Below, piece after piece: positions 55,016 through 64,000 of a stretch of DNA of 64,000 nt (position 1 is the stretch's first letter; every line of letters starts with the position of its first letter). The notes beneath the pieces were generated by a model that saw only the letters and a program-made list of their open reading frames with translations, made no database searches and had not been told where the DNA came from. The DNA is from Flavobacteriaceae bacterium R38 (lineage in GTDB: Bacteria > Bacteroidota > Bacteroidia > Flavobacteriales > Flavobacteriaceae): positions 62,001 to 126,000 of the forward strand of contig WXYP01000007.1 in the NCBI GenBank assembly GCA_009901575.1. The letters are read 5' to 3'. Made by a program: the position numbers and the translations under genes.

Positions 55016-56257
55016 TTATTCCCTGGTTTTATCGACCATAACTTCACCGCCTTTCATCACCCACTTCACATTATTGATAATTACATTAATATCTTTTAAA
55101 GGGTTTCCTTTTACAGCAACAATATCTGCATAATACCCGGGAGCGATAGTTCCTAAGTCGTTTTCCATTCCCAACATCTCTGCGCCTATAGTAGTAGCAG
55201 TTTCAAGAGCTTGAGCTGGCGACATTCCAGCTTTTACAAACCATTCTAATTCTTTGGTGTTTTCACCAAAACCAGTAAATACAGCATCAGACCCCATGGC
55301 AATTTTTACATTTGCAGCGATAGCCTTTTTAACGGTTTGAAAGTTTTTTTGGATAAATTCATTAAGATTCTTAACATCATCATCGGTATAGCCATATTCA
55401 TCTTTGTGAGCAGCATAATACCTGTTATGATCTACCGTAGGTACATAAATAGTCCCTTGTTTAGACATTGCTTTAAGAGTTGCATCATCTATATTTATCG
55501 CATGTTCTAATGTATTTGTACCTGCTTTTACTGCGTCACGGGCTCCATCGGGTCCATAAGAATGAATAGAAATTCTTTTACCTGCTTTATGAGCAATATT
55601 TACAGCAGCTTTCATTTCGTCATAATTAAAAGTCTGAGTACCTGTAAGATCATTTGCACTTCCTGTAGAACCGTATACTTTTATCCAATCTGCTCCGGCA
55701 TCAATTTGTTCCTGGGCAAACTTTTCAACTTCAGCAACTCCTTTTGTACGTCTGTTACTTAGTCCGCGACCGGCTATAAATAACCTCGGACCTTTCATTT
55801 TTCCTCTGTTGATCAAATCACGCATAGAAAAATCCATATTGGCAAAAGATCCGAGATCACGTACTGTAGTAACTCCGGTTTCCAATGCTTTATATGCATT
55901 TTCCTGGGCTAAAAAAACAGTAACTGCCGGGTTAAAAGTGCCTAATTGTGACCAGGGACGACTTCCAGGGGTTTGATCCCAGTAGTAAGTAATATGAGTA
56001 TGCGCATCAATCAATCCTGGTATGGCTGTATATGATTTTAAATCGATAATTTCTGCTTTTTCCGGAATCTGGATCTCGTTTTCTTTTCCAACATTAATGA
56101 CACGATCTCCTTTGATAACAACTATGGCATTATCTATGACTTTTCCGTCACCGGTTATTAACGATTCGAATTGAAGTGCTTTAACCTGGGCGTTGGAAAA
56201 ATTAATTAATAGTGTAAAAAAGAAAAACAGTATAAGATGATATTTATTCATTTTCAT
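55016..56257 (-). CDS. exported amidohydrolase family protein
   Basis: The 413-residue protein has a signal peptide (LILFFFFTLLINFSNA) and a TIM-barrel amidohydrolase domain. The metal-site features are IPGLIDAHTHITYYW (HTH), GADWIKVYGS (bridging Lys region), ISIHSYG and TLEHAINID (His), and MGSDAVF (Asp). The C-terminal GTIAPGYYADIVAVKGNPLKD closes the beta domain. Likely substrates are dipeptides or cyclic amides; the protein is periplasmic or lipoprotein-like. The start may be ATG 56251. Confidence 0.88.
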   Translation of the reverse strand: MKMNKYHLILFFFFTLLINFSNAQVKALQFESLITGDGKVIDNAIVVIKGDRVINVGKENEIQIPEKAEIIDLKSYTAIPGLIDAHTHITYYWDQTPGSRPWSQLGTFNPAVTVFLAQENAYKALETGVTTVRDLGSFANMDFSMRDLINRGKMKGPRLFIAGRGLSNRRTKGVAEVEKFAQEQIDAGADWIKVYGSTGSANDLTGTQTFNYDEMKAAVNIAHKAGKRISIHSYGPDGARDAVKAGTNTLEHAINIDDATLKAMSKQGTIYVPTVDHNRYYAAHKDEYGYTDDDVKNLNEFIQKNFQTVKKAIAANVKIAMGSDAVFTGFGENTKELEWFVKAGMSPAQALETATTIGAEMLGMENDLGTIAPGYYADIVAVKGNPLKDINVIINNVKWVMKGGEVMVDKTRE

Positions 56258-56287
56258 TTATTTTAATAACCGATGTTGAAAATAGAT

Positions 56288-57169
56288 TTAATTTACTTTA
56301 TGGATTTTTGAGTGAAATTCTTTGGGAGTAATCACTATTTTATCTCCGGTTTTTAATTTTTCTGCTTCCGAAGCATTTATTGGTATTGTAATAATGTTTG
56401 CTTGCACAAGTGCAGTGATAGTATATTCAGACCCTTTATTTTCAATTTTTAAAACCTCGCCGACCAATTTCAGATCGTTAGAAATATTTGTCCCAATAAA
56501 TACTTCTTCGGGAGTTCCTCTTTTTATGATTCGTCCTTCTTCAATCACAAAAACAACATCTGAAAGTTTTATAATTTCACTGATATCATGACTAATCAAG
56601 ATAGTTGTCAAATCATATTCGCGACGAACTTTTAAAATATAATCCTGAAGTTTTAAACGAATATTGATATCCAGGGCAGCTAATGGTTCGTCTAATAGTA
56701 ATAATTTGGGTTGCTGGACCAAAGCTCTAGCAAGTGCTACCCGTTGTTTTTGTCCTCCGGATAGCGTATTGGGAGATCTGTGTTGTAATTCTCCTATTTC
56801 AATAATATCTATGATATCAGGAATAATGGTATTATCCTGATTTGATTGTAATGCAAATTCTAAATTTTGACGCACTGTCATATTAGGAAACAAAGCATAA
56901 TCCTGGAATACATATCCTATATTTCTTTGTTGCGGACTTAAATTGATCTTAGTTTCTGAATCAAACCAGACAGTATCGTTTACTTTTATATATCCGGAAT
57001 CTGGTTTTAGCAAACCTGATAGCATTCTTAACGTAGATGTTTTTCCTGCTCCCGAATCACCATATAACGTTACCAACTGGCCTTTTTGGACCTCTAAATT
57101 TAACTGAAGGTCCATATTACCATTTACAGCTTTAAGTGTTTTATGTATATCCAGCTGTATCATTTCCAA
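56288..57169 (-). CDS. modC: molybdate ABC transporter ATP-binding protein
   Basis: The 293-residue protein has Walker A GDSGAGKTSTLRML (about 37-50), signature LSGGQKQRVALARAL, Walker B LLLLDEPLAALD and a C-terminal TOBE-like domain (LVGEVLKIENKGSEYTI) that binds oxyanions. It overlaps modB by 10 bp and is the last gene of modABC. It powers molybdate (or tungstate) import. Confidence 0.92.
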   Translation of the reverse strand: MEMIQLDIHKTLKAVNGNMDLQLNLEVQKGQLVTLYGDSGAGKTSTLRMLSGLLKPDSGYIKVNDTVWFDSETKINLSPQQRNIGYVFQDYALFPNMTVRQNLEFALQSNQDNTIIPDIIDIIEIGELQHRSPNTLSGGQKQRVALARALVQQPKLLLLDEPLAALDINIRLKLQDYILKVRREYDLTTILISHDISEIIKLSDVVFVIEEGRIIKRGTPEEVFIGTNISNDLKLVGEVLKIENKGSEYTITALVQANIITIPINASEAEKLKTGDKIVITPKEFHSKIHKVN

Positions 57170-57831
57170 AAACGTTTTAGATATCCTCCATTAATAAGAT
57201 ACACAATCAATAATATGCTGAATGTAATGATGAATAATATTAATGAATAATAGTTGGCAGTATCGTAATTTAAGGCTTCTACTTCATCGTAAATTGCTAT
57301 AGAAGCTACTTTGGTTTTTCCCGGAATGCTGCCTCCAATCATCAATACTACTCCAAACTCACCTATGGTATGTGCAAATGCCAATACAATACCCGTAAGC
57401 AATGAAGTTTTGATGTTGGGTAATAATACTTTTTGCAAAGTAACTAGTTTTGATTTTCCCATCACATAAGCCGCCTCTGTCAAGGATTTTGGCAAGCTTG
57501 AAAACCCAGATTGTATGGGATGTACCATAAACGGTAAACTGTATAAAATAGAGGCGATGACTAAACCTCCAAATGAAAATACTAATTTTATCCCCAGCCA
57601 TTCGTTTAACCAGTTTCCAAAAGCATTATTAGGACTAAATGCGATTAAAAAATAGAATCCGAGTACAGTTGGCGGTAATACAAGAGGCATACTCACCAAG
57701 GTCTCAATGACAGGTTTTAATTTTGATTTTGAATGCGACAGCCAGTAGGCTAGGGGAATAGATACTAACGCAAGGATAGCAGTTGTGACAGCTGCTAATT
57801 TAAAAGTTAATAATAAAGGTTCCCAATTCAT
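57160..57831 (-). CDS. modB: molybdate ABC transporter permease
   Basis: The 223-residue inner-membrane protein has five to six helices and the permease EAA-like loop TEAAYVMGKSKLVTLQKVLLP, followed by HTIGEFGVVLMIGGSIPGKT, a strong ModB signature. It overlaps modC by 10 bp and follows modA by 24 bp. Confidence 0.92.
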   Translation of the reverse strand: MNWEPLLLTFKLAAVTTAILALVSIPLAYWLSHSKSKLKPVIETLVSMPLVLPPTVLGFYFLIAFSPNNAFGNWLNEWLGIKLVFSFGGLVIASILYSLPFMVHPIQSGFSSLPKSLTEAAYVMGKSKLVTLQKVLLPNIKTSLLTGIVLAFAHTIGEFGVVLMIGGSIPGKTKVASIAIYDEVEALNYDTANYYSLILFIITFSILLIVYLINGGYLKRFWK

Positions 57832-57855
57832 TTGCCCTACGTTGAAGTATGCTAA

Positions 57856-58608
57856 TTATTCATTGACCGAATATCCGAAATTTTTCAATATAAGCTTAGC
57901 TTCATCGGAAAATAAAAAGGTATAAAATGCTTTTGAATTGATCTTTTTCTCTTCTTTACTTTTTAATAAGACGATTCCTTGTGCTATAGGTCTGTATAAA
58001 CCCTGATCGATTTCAGTCCATTTTCCTTTATTTTCTAACTCTCTTGAGAGCACTACCGATAATGCAGTGAATCCTACTTCGGCAGATTTAGAAGTTATAA
58101 ACTGATTCACCTGTGAAACACTTTCGCCATATACTAACTTTTCTTCTATTGTATCTAATAGTTTTTTTGACTTTAATACTTCTATAGCTGCTGTTCCGTA
58201 AGGTGCTGTTGTATGATTGGCTAAGGCAATATGTTTTACAGAAGCATCTGTTAGGTATTCGGGGAGAGGAGTGATATTTTCAATGTTTGTCCATAGCACT
58301 AATTTACCATAAGCATAAATTTCAGGCGGTGCCTCTGCAAATCCGCTATTATAAACTTCATTTGGATATTTCATATTAGCAGCTACAAAAATATCATAAG
58401 GAGCTCCTTCTTTTATTTGTGCGGTTAACTTTCCGGATGAACTAACCACTAACTCACATTTTATTCCACTTTGTAAAGTAAAAGCTTCAGTCAAAGCTTT
58501 CATGGCAAATTGCATATTTGCGGCTGTAGCTATTGTAATCGTAGTATCATTTTTAGTATTACAAGCTGTACATAAAACGATTAATAAGAGTATAATACGT
58601 TTTAACAT
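57856..58608 (-). CDS. modA: molybdate ABC transporter substrate-binding lipoprotein
   Basis: The 250-residue protein has a lipobox (IVLCTAC, Cys16) and the ModA body: ITIATAANMQFAMKALTEAF, LVVSSSGKLTAQIKEGAPYDIFVAAN and KLVYGESVSQVNQFITSKSAEVGF. It captures molybdate or tungstate in the periplasm. It is the first gene of modABC and follows DUF1697 by one base. Confidence 0.92.
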   Translation of the reverse strand: MLKRIILLLIVLCTACNTKNDTTITIATAANMQFAMKALTEAFTLQSGIKCELVVSSSGKLTAQIKEGAPYDIFVAANMKYPNEVYNSGFAEAPPEIYAYGKLVLWTNIENITPLPEYLTDASVKHIALANHTTAPYGTAAIEVLKSKKLLDTIEEKLVYGESVSQVNQFITSKSAEVGFTALSVVLSRELENKGKWTEIDQGLYRPIAQGIVLLKSKEEKKINSKAFYTFLFSDEAKLILKNFGYSVNE

Positions 58609-58609
58609 C

Positions 58610-59152
58610 TTATAATTTCTTTATAATACGTTCTATGGTTTTCCAATTCCTGGTAGTAATATCAGACCCAAAAGCTTTTTCTAAAACTTCCATAGCTTTT
58701 GGTGTTTTGGTAACAGAAATGTCTAAAACACTAAGAATATCTTTGTCTTTTTTTTCAATGATATGATATGAATTGTCAGGACTAGTCCAGGGGATTTCCA
58801 AATCGGATACCGTGTTTTTTCTTAAAAGTGAAATGTATAACCGGATATCTTTGTGAAGTTCTATATCTTGAAAAGGAGCATTGTTAAACAATTCCAGGAT
58901 TGTTTTAGCTGATCTGATAATTGTAGGAATAGAGAAACCAAAATTTTTTTCCAAATGCTCTGAAATTAACTTCTCGAGTTCTCCTGTATTATTTATAGTG
59001 GTATAGAAGATGATATTACCTGAATTTAGTAAGGTAATTACATTTTTGAAGCCCAGACTTTCTAATGTTTTACGAAGATCTGCCATAGGCACCTTATGAT
59101 GGCCACCTACATTTATTCCTCGTAGAAATGCAATATATTTATTAGAGTTCAC
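58610..59152 (-). CDS. DUF1697 domain-containing protein
   Basis: The 180-residue soluble protein begins KYIAFLRGINVGGHHKVPMA (residues 5-24) and has LESLGFKNVITLLNSGNIIF and a C-terminal TRNWKTIERII, all diagnostic of DUF1697. The function is unknown. It ends one base before modA and may be co-transcribed with modABC. Confidence 0.9.
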   Translation of the reverse strand: MNSNKYIAFLRGINVGGHHKVPMADLRKTLESLGFKNVITLLNSGNIIFYTTINNTGELEKLISEHLEKNFGFSIPTIIRSAKTILELFNNAPFQDIELHKDIRLYISLLRKNTVSDLEIPWTSPDNSYHIIEKKDKDILSVLDISVTKTPKAMEVLEKAFGSDITTRNWKTIERIIKKL

Positions 59153-59170
59153 TTTCTTGAATTTTCTGTT

Positions 59171-60091
59171 CTAATTTAATTCTTTCTTTAGAATAGAAAC
59201 AATAATATTGGTTTTTATTTGAACTCCTTCGTATAAAAGATGGTAAGGGGAATCGTAAAAATATTCTGTTTTTAAAACCATTAAATCCGGTGAATACGAG
59301 TAATCTAATCCAACATTTTTCCAAAACTTAATATTGGCGTCAACCAAGTCTTTATTTAAATTGAAGTTATCTTCTTGATACATAGGTGGGATCAATATAA
59401 ACTGTACCCCTTTTGCTGAATAATTTTCTACATATGACCTGTAATATGAGCTTTCTACGGTTTTTATATTAGCAGGGCTGTCGTACAATTTAAATTTCTT
59501 AGACTCCCAGAACCAATGCGCACTACAATCTCCAAATTTGTTAAAAGCACTTACCCTATTATGATGATCAGTTTTTGAAAACCTCCCTTTCCTTAACCGA
59601 ATTAAAAACTTAATTCTTTTTCGTATATATTCCAGTACATCTCTTGGCGATATATCAATTTGAAAGCCAGAATAGTTTAACTGTTCGATCTGTATTTTTG
59701 CCAGGGATTGGTTACCAAAATAATCATCTAAAATTAGTTGATATTCAGGAACAACTACAACAATATCATCTTTATTTAAATAGGGTTCAATTTCTTTCAT
59801 ATAGATTTTAATTCCGTATTGAAATCTGTGCCCGTAATTAATGATTTGGTAATCGGGAAAAGATTTTTCTATTATTTCAGAATTAATTCCCATGGAAAGA
59901 TTACTCCCACCTACAAGTATTATCTTTTTTACATCTTTATGTTGTACTAATAACTCATGCTTTAATCGCATTCCGCCATCGTAGTCATAATCAGACATAA
60001 AAGGGAATTGAAAGTGTAGTACGATGAATAATACCAAGATTACAACTGGAAGGACAAGAAAAAGAAATATTTTAAATAAGAACTTTTTCAT
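59171..60091 (-). CDS. membrane-anchored SGNH-like protein (MBOAT partner)
   Basis: The 306-residue protein has an N-terminal membrane helix (5-25) and an extracytoplasmic domain. A GDS-like block GGSNLSMGI holds candidate nucleophile Ser63, and a late D-x-x-H-like pair (YFYDSPYHLLYEG) completes it. This fits the SGNH hydrolase layout of DltD, AlgX and PatB partners. It starts 3 bp after the MBOAT gene, so the pair probably O-acylates a surface polymer. Assignment as SGNH is moderate, as the motif is weak. Confidence 0.65.
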   Translation of the reverse strand: MKKFLFKIFLFLVLPVVILVLFIVLHFQFPFMSDYDYDGGMRLKHELLVQHKDVKKIILVGGSNLSMGINSEIIEKSFPDYQIINYGHRFQYGIKIYMKEIEPYLNKDDIVVVVPEYQLILDDYFGNQSLAKIQIEQLNYSGFQIDISPRDVLEYIRKRIKFLIRLRKGRFSKTDHHNRVSAFNKFGDCSAHWFWESKKFKLYDSPANIKTVESSYYRSYVENYSAKGVQFILIPPMYQEDNFNLNKDLVDANIKFWKNVGLDYSYSPDLMVLKTEYFYDSPYHLLYEGVQIKTNIIVSILKKELN

Positions 60092-60094
60092 CTT

Positions 60095-61543
60095 TTAGAA
60101 TTGAAAATAAATGAATTGTTGCTCTTTCCCGCTAAACCAAAAAATGATAAGGATTATAGCGTAATACATTGTATACCTGATAGGTCGTTTCCACTTTAAT
60201 CCTAAATTATCAATTGCATATTGTCCGTCTCTTCCGTTCCATTCTATGAGAATAAATAATCCAATAAGTATAATTGTAATTAATGCGTTTTTGATGTCAT
60301 CAAACTCCGGAACAGTAAAAAACGAAGCAGAAAAAATTTCAGAAATATAGCTTATAGCATGTTGGATAGTATTTGCTCTAAAAAATATCCAGGCCAAAAC
60401 TGTTAGACTAAAAGTGAGTAAGATCGAAGAGAATTCTCTGATATTTGGTAAGCTCCTTCCCTGGGCCACAATATTCATGTTATTGCGGTTATTTTTAGTG
60501 AGTAAGAGTGGTAAAAAATAGATTGCATTTAAGGTGCCCCAGGCAATAAATGTCCAATTTGCACCATGCCAAAAACCGCTAATAATAAAAATGATAAAAG
60601 TATTTCGGATTTTCATCCAGGTACCACCCCTGCTACCGCCCAAAGGAATGTAAAGATAATCTCTAAACCAGGTTGATAACGAAATATGCCAGCGCCTCCA
60701 GAATTCTGCAATGTCTCTTGAGAAGTAAGGAAAATTAAAGTTTCTCATCAAATCAAAACCAAAGAGACGGGATGTACCTATGGCAATATCTGAGTAGCCC
60801 GAAAAATCCCCGTAAATTTGAAAAGTAAAAAACAAAGCGCCCAAAGCCAGAGTGCTCCCCGAATAATCAGCAGAATTGTTAAAAATCAGATTAGCGTACT
60901 CTGCACAATTATCAGCAATTACTATTTTTTTAAAAAGCCCCCATAGTATCTGACGCATTCCATCTATTGCTTTTAAATGATCAAAACGCCTTTTTTTATA
61001 GAATTGAGGAAGTAGATGAGTTGCTCGTTCGATTGGTCCTGCTACTAATTGTGGAAAAAAACTAACAAAAGCAGAAAAAGCAATAAAGTCTCTTGTAGGC
61101 TTGAGCTTTCGTTTGTACACGTCTATTGTGTAACTTAACGTTTGAAATGTATAAAAACTAATCCCAACGGGTAAAATTAAATTTAGAGAACTTGCTTTTA
61201 TTTCTGTTCCGAAAAATGTAAACGCGGTAATAAAATTGTCGAGGAAAAAATTGTAATACTTAAAGAAACCGAGAAATCCAAGATTAACGAAGATACTAAT
61301 CCAAAGTAAAAACCATCTTTTTCTTTGATTCTCTTCGTGTTGTAATTTTCTCCCTACCCAATAATCAATTAGTGTACTGAAAATAATTAACGATAAAAAC
61401 CTCCAGTCCCACCATCCATAAAATAAATAACTGGAAATAACGATTAAAAAGTTTTGAAGCTTTAAGTTTTTGTTTGTAACAAACCAATACAGCAAAAAAA
61501 CTATAGGTAAAAAAAATGCAAAATCAATTGAATTAAAAAGCAT
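60095..61543 (-). CDS. MBOAT family O-acyltransferase
   Basis: The 482-residue protein has about 11 membrane helices. Family motifs are FFPQLVAGPIERATHLLPQF, RRWHISLSTWFRDYLYIPLGG split in two parts, and FWHGANWTFIAWG with the catalytic His. It resembles AlgI/DltB/PatA acyl carriers that move acyl groups across the membrane to an exported acceptor. It is upstream of the SGNH-like gene in the same operon. Confidence 0.92.
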   Translation of the reverse strand: MLFNSIDFAFFLPIVFLLYWFVTNKNLKLQNFLIVISSYLFYGWWDWRFLSLIIFSTLIDYWVGRKLQHEENQRKRWFLLWISIFVNLGFLGFFKYYNFFLDNFITAFTFFGTEIKASSLNLILPVGISFYTFQTLSYTIDVYKRKLKPTRDFIAFSAFVSFFPQLVAGPIERATHLLPQFYKKRRFDHLKAIDGMRQILWGLFKKIVIADNCAEYANLIFNNSADYSGSTLALGALFFTFQIYGDFSGYSDIAIGTSRLFGFDLMRNFNFPYFSRDIAEFWRRWHISLSTWFRDYLYIPLGGSRGGTWMKIRNTFIIFIISGFWHGANWTFIAWGTLNAIYFLPLLLTKNNRNNMNIVAQGRSLPNIREFSSILLTFSLTVLAWIFFRANTIQHAISYISEIFSASFFTVPEFDDIKNALITIILIGLFILIEWNGRDGQYAIDNLGLKWKRPIRYTMYYAIILIIFWFSGKEQQFIYFQF

Positions 61544-61760
61544 TTATGATGGTTAGATTTTTAATATTTGCCAATTGAATTGTGCTTTTCTTTGACACAA
61601 AGCAATTATTTTTCAAAGCAGTAAACTTAACAATTTTTTAACAATTAAAGAAAAAATAATTACAGACTTAATTAAAAACCAATAAATTAAAGGTTTTTAA
61701 GAAGATTTATAAATGTTAATTTTTTGTTAAAAATAGTATTGAGAATAAATAACCTTAAGG

Positions 61761-62168
61761 TTATTTATTGGAAGCAGCAGCCTGCATCCATTCTGTAAAT
61801 TGTTTTTTGAATTGTTTGGTTTCCTGTCGTAAAATGTTTAAAAAAGCAACTTCTTTCATTTTACTATGTTCCAAACGATCGCAATTATCTAAAATATTAG
61901 ATAATGCTTTTTTGATTCGATTACTTCTTTTTAATCGAAGGTTGTAAATATTAGTAGTAGCAGCTGCAGCCAAATTAGAAGTTAAAGTAACTGCATCAGA
62001 AATTAAATAATCAGCGTAATAATCACGTAACGAACTTTGCTGATCATATGCCGGAGTTTCTTTATGCTCTGAAGTATAAGCAGCCAGGCTTCGACAGAGC
62101 TTAAAAATCTCAATCGATTTTAAATATAAAGGCATTTGCCTGACGTTATTTTCTTTAGAAACTAGCAT
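61761..62168 (-). CDS. small helical protein of unknown function
   Basis: The 135-residue protein is predicted all-helical with Asn/Thr-rich TLTSNLAAAATTNIYNLRLK and a basic middle. It resembles four-helix-bundle proteins in overall pattern, but I cannot name the family. A -7-like TAAATTTG (complement at 62186-62193) sits 18 bp upstream. It is divergent from the Lrp gene. Confidence 0.65.
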   Translation of the reverse strand: MLVSKENNVRQMPLYLKSIEIFKLCRSLAAYTSEHKETPAYDQQSSLRDYYADYLISDAVTLTSNLAAAATTNIYNLRLKRSNRIKKALSNILDNCDRLEHSKMKEVAFLNILRQETKQFKKQFTEWMQAAASNK

Positions 62169-62292
62169 TTATTTTTTTGAATATTCAAATTTAACACTGT
62201 TTTATGTATCATTTTATTTTGATTTTAAAGTTAAATGGTATTTTTACCTTTAATATTAAATATATAAATGTTATTCTCTTTAAAATAAAGGT

Positions 62293-62736
62293 ATGGATCA
62301 CTTAAATTGGGAGATATTGAAATCTTTGCAGGAAAATGCACGTTTATCTTTTTCCGAAATTGGAAGAAAAGTTGGACTTACCTCACCTGCTGTTGCAGAG
62401 CGTGTCAAGAAGATGGAAGACAGCGGAGTAATAAGCGAATACAAAGCTGTAATTTCTCCTATGAAAGTTGGATATCAACTAAAAGCCATTATTACTGTAA
62501 GTGCTTTTATGGGAAGGCTTAAGCCTTTCCTGGTTAAAGTAAAAGAGTTTGATGAGGTTATAAATTGCTATAGGGTTACAGGGAATGAGAATATCATTAT
62601 GGAAGTTATTTTACAGGATAGGGAACATTTGGAACGATTTATTGATGAATTGCTTTATTATGGGGAAACAAAAACTCATATAGTACTTTCTGACATCATG
62701 GAAAACAATACTATAAAAAAACCGGTAGAAGAATAA
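62293..62736 (+). CDS. Lrp/AsnC family regulator
   Basis: The 147-residue protein has the N-terminal HTH (NWEILKSLQENARLSFSEIG and VGLTSPAVAERVKKME) and a C-terminal RAM domain (VINCYRVTGNENIIMEVIL). The family responds to amino acids. It is followed 50 bp later by a membrane regulator gene on the same strand. Targets are unknown. Confidence 0.92.
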   Translation: MDHLNWEILKSLQENARLSFSEIGRKVGLTSPAVAERVKKMEDSGVISEYKAVISPMKVGYQLKAIITVSAFMGRLKPFLVKVKEFDEVINCYRVTGNENIIMEVILQDREHLERFIDELLYYGETKTHIVLSDIMENNTIKKPVEE

Positions 62737-62786
62737 CCATTTCTATATGTGATTTTGTTTAAATTTAACGGACCAACCAAAACAAG

Positions 62787-63905
62787 ATGCAAAATACCAT
62801 AGAATATATTGTTACTGCATTAGTCTGTTTAATTACTGCATTTGTAATTCAGCGTATTTTTCTAAAAGAAAGAAAGCGTAAAAGTATGCCAATTGCAATA
62901 AATGGTATTAAATGGTTCGGCCTGGCTATTTTTATATGGGGAGTAGGAGCGCTGTTCAATATCATCCTGATCTTATTTTTTAAAATCGAATCAGATCATA
63001 AATTCATTATCTATACAGGAGTGATGGTATCACTGCTCAACTCTTTATTTATATTACTGGCTATCCCATCTATAGAACACAGTAGTAAACGCAACATTGT
63101 TATACGTATCATAGAACGTTTTTCTGAACGTGAGACGTTTATGATTTTTGGTGGCGTCTTGTTTATGATTGCTTTTGTCTTTATTGCTGCTTCATATACC
63201 AAAGAATCGACAAGTAATACCTATATCTGGTTAATTGATATTCCTGTGTCTCTGGTAGTAGCTTTTGTCTTATTGCAAGAACTTAATAAAGCATTTAAGA
63301 ACAGGCAAATGAAGTTTATGTACTTGCCTTCTTTTGGATTATTTGTACTGATTGTCATTGCTGTGACTCACAGAATAGTTCCTGAAGATGAAATTATCGG
63401 AATTATTGATGCTTCTATTTGGAATATAACAGGAGTGACTACAGCGATTTCTTTTAAATTTCTTTTGATATTACTGTTCATTATCCTGTTATACAGTTGG
63501 AAATTTTTAGCAGAAAAAGAACAGCAACAAGGTGAATTGGAAAAACTTCAACATGAAAAAATACAATTACTAAAAGAGAGAGAAAGGGATCAACTTTCTA
63601 TAGAAAGTCATTTGGACACTATAAAATCTTTAAAAAAGCAATTAAAAACGTTAGAAATTACTGCTAAAGTTGAGTTGTCAGATCGTCAAAAAGAAGTATT
63701 GGGGAATTTAGGTCTCTGCGGAAATAAAAAATCATATACAGAAATTGCCGAAGAAATGAATATTGGGGTTGATGGTTTTCAAACACATATTCATCAAATA
63801 AAGAAACTGCTTAATATAAGTGGAGCAGGAGGGAAAGAACAACTAATTGCTTATGCAATAGCAAATGATCTTTTAAAATTTGCTACTATAAAGCTTCAAG
63901 AATAA
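62787..63905 (+). CDS. seven-helix membrane protein with LuxR-like HTH
   Basis: The 372-residue protein has about seven hydrophobic helices (residues 5-240), a coiled-coil linker (LEKLQHEKIQLLKERERDQL) and a C-terminal HTH with LSDRQKEVLGNLGLCGNKKS and YTEIAEEMNIGVDGFQTHIH, which resembles the LuxR/GerE winged recognition region. It is probably a membrane-tethered one-component regulator. The ligand and targets are not visible. Confidence 0.8.
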   Translation: MQNTIEYIVTALVCLITAFVIQRIFLKERKRKSMPIAINGIKWFGLAIFIWGVGALFNIILILFFKIESDHKFIIYTGVMVSLLNSLFILLAIPSIEHSSKRNIVIRIIERFSERETFMIFGGVLFMIAFVFIAASYTKESTSNTYIWLIDIPVSLVVAFVLLQELNKAFKNRQMKFMYLPSFGLFVLIVIAVTHRIVPEDEIIGIIDASIWNITGVTTAISFKFLLILLFIILLYSWKFLAEKEQQQGELEKLQHEKIQLLKERERDQLSIESHLDTIKSLKKQLKTLEITAKVELSDRQKEVLGNLGLCGNKKSYTEIAEEMNIGVDGFQTHIHQIKKLLNISGAGGKEQLIAYAIANDLLKFATIKLQE

Positions 63906-63981
63906 ACCTTTATTAAGGTAAGTTGAATATAATTCCTGTTGATTATCATTTAATTGGTTGTTTTCAGTTAAGACAAATGTC

Positions 63982-64000
63982 ATTCCTGCGTAGGCAGGAA
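63982..64000. repeat. truncated GTCATTCC-type palindrome at the window edge
   Basis: ATTCCTGC (63982-63989) and GCAGGAA (63994-64000) form a hairpin cut by the window end. It belongs to the same dispersed type as 52542-52561. Confidence 0.5.

Overview
The window is a low-GC chromosome segment from a marine-type member of the Flavobacteriaceae (phylum Bacteroidota). The support is the set of lineage-typical genes (Lacal_2735-type, DUF2452 and DUF2805 proteins, GSII plus GSIII glutamine synthetases, a BlaI/BlaR1 pair, the purM/prfA/pyrF neighbourhood, Bacteroidota-type lanthipeptide leaders), promoters of the TTG-N20-TAnnTTTG kind, and dispersed flavobacterial palindromes. No phage, transposase or CRISPR array was seen.

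Layout. 1-6.5 kb is a photolyase/cryptochrome island. A short-chain dehydrogenase and a membrane protein run rightward. They converge on a tightly overlapping leftward operon: Lacal_2735 protein, DUF2452, DUF2805, photolyase, flavin reductase, DUF2256 (47 codons), and a DPRP-type photolyase. Both ends of the island carry the same inverted repeat, TTTTGTTTA-N18-TAAACAAAA, which looks like a shared operator. 6.6-10.7 kb holds a lactonase-like MBL hydrolase, a CPA1 antiporter, an AraC regulator and a DUF983 protein. 10.9-19.5 kb is a complete RND efflux operon (adaptor, pump, outer-membrane factor) followed by TerB-like, HD-domain and membrane AraC genes. 19.8-24 kb has a nitroreductase/HxlR divergent pair, DUF2490, VOC, PEBP and AraC genes. 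24.2-26.7 kb has tRNA-Arg(ACG), a small membrane protein, a tandemly duplicated HTH gene, apt and a 50-aa conserved protein. 27-31 kb has BlaR1/BlaI with three phased operators and a Ca/Na exchanger. 31-34.8 kb has the divergent glutamine synthetases and a GNAT protein.

34.9-45.3 kb is the most unusual part. The housekeeping genes purM, prfA and pyrF are interrupted by five cysteine-rich peptide genes with Bacteroidota lanthipeptide or GG-type leaders and by two paralogous one-component receptors (signal peptide, TPR region, membrane helix, AraC HTH). No modification enzyme or exporter is present. Four of the five peptide genes share an upstream motif (TCGTAATTTATRAAT) at a nearly fixed distance from the start. 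In two of them it is a direct repeat with an exact 22-bp period, as expected for an AraC-type activator. I read this as a candidate peptide-receptor system or as orphan RiPP precursors under a dedicated regulator.

45.3-64 kb holds a metal-receptor-like binding protein, an alpha/beta hydrolase, a DUF4197 lipoprotein, a PqqB-like lipoprotein, a fused acyl-CoA mutase of IcmF type (with a dispersed repeat half-element read in frame in its linker), tpx, a ketopantoate-reductase-like gene, a Crp/Fnr regulator, an amidohydrolase, modABC, DUF1697, an SGNH/MBOAT O-acylation pair, a helical protein, an Lrp regulator and a membrane-anchored HTH regulator. Many starts were moved inward from the longest open frame. 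Short genes at 3299-3442, 24355-24483, 26412-26564 and 26654-26716 were found by reading the sequence directly.
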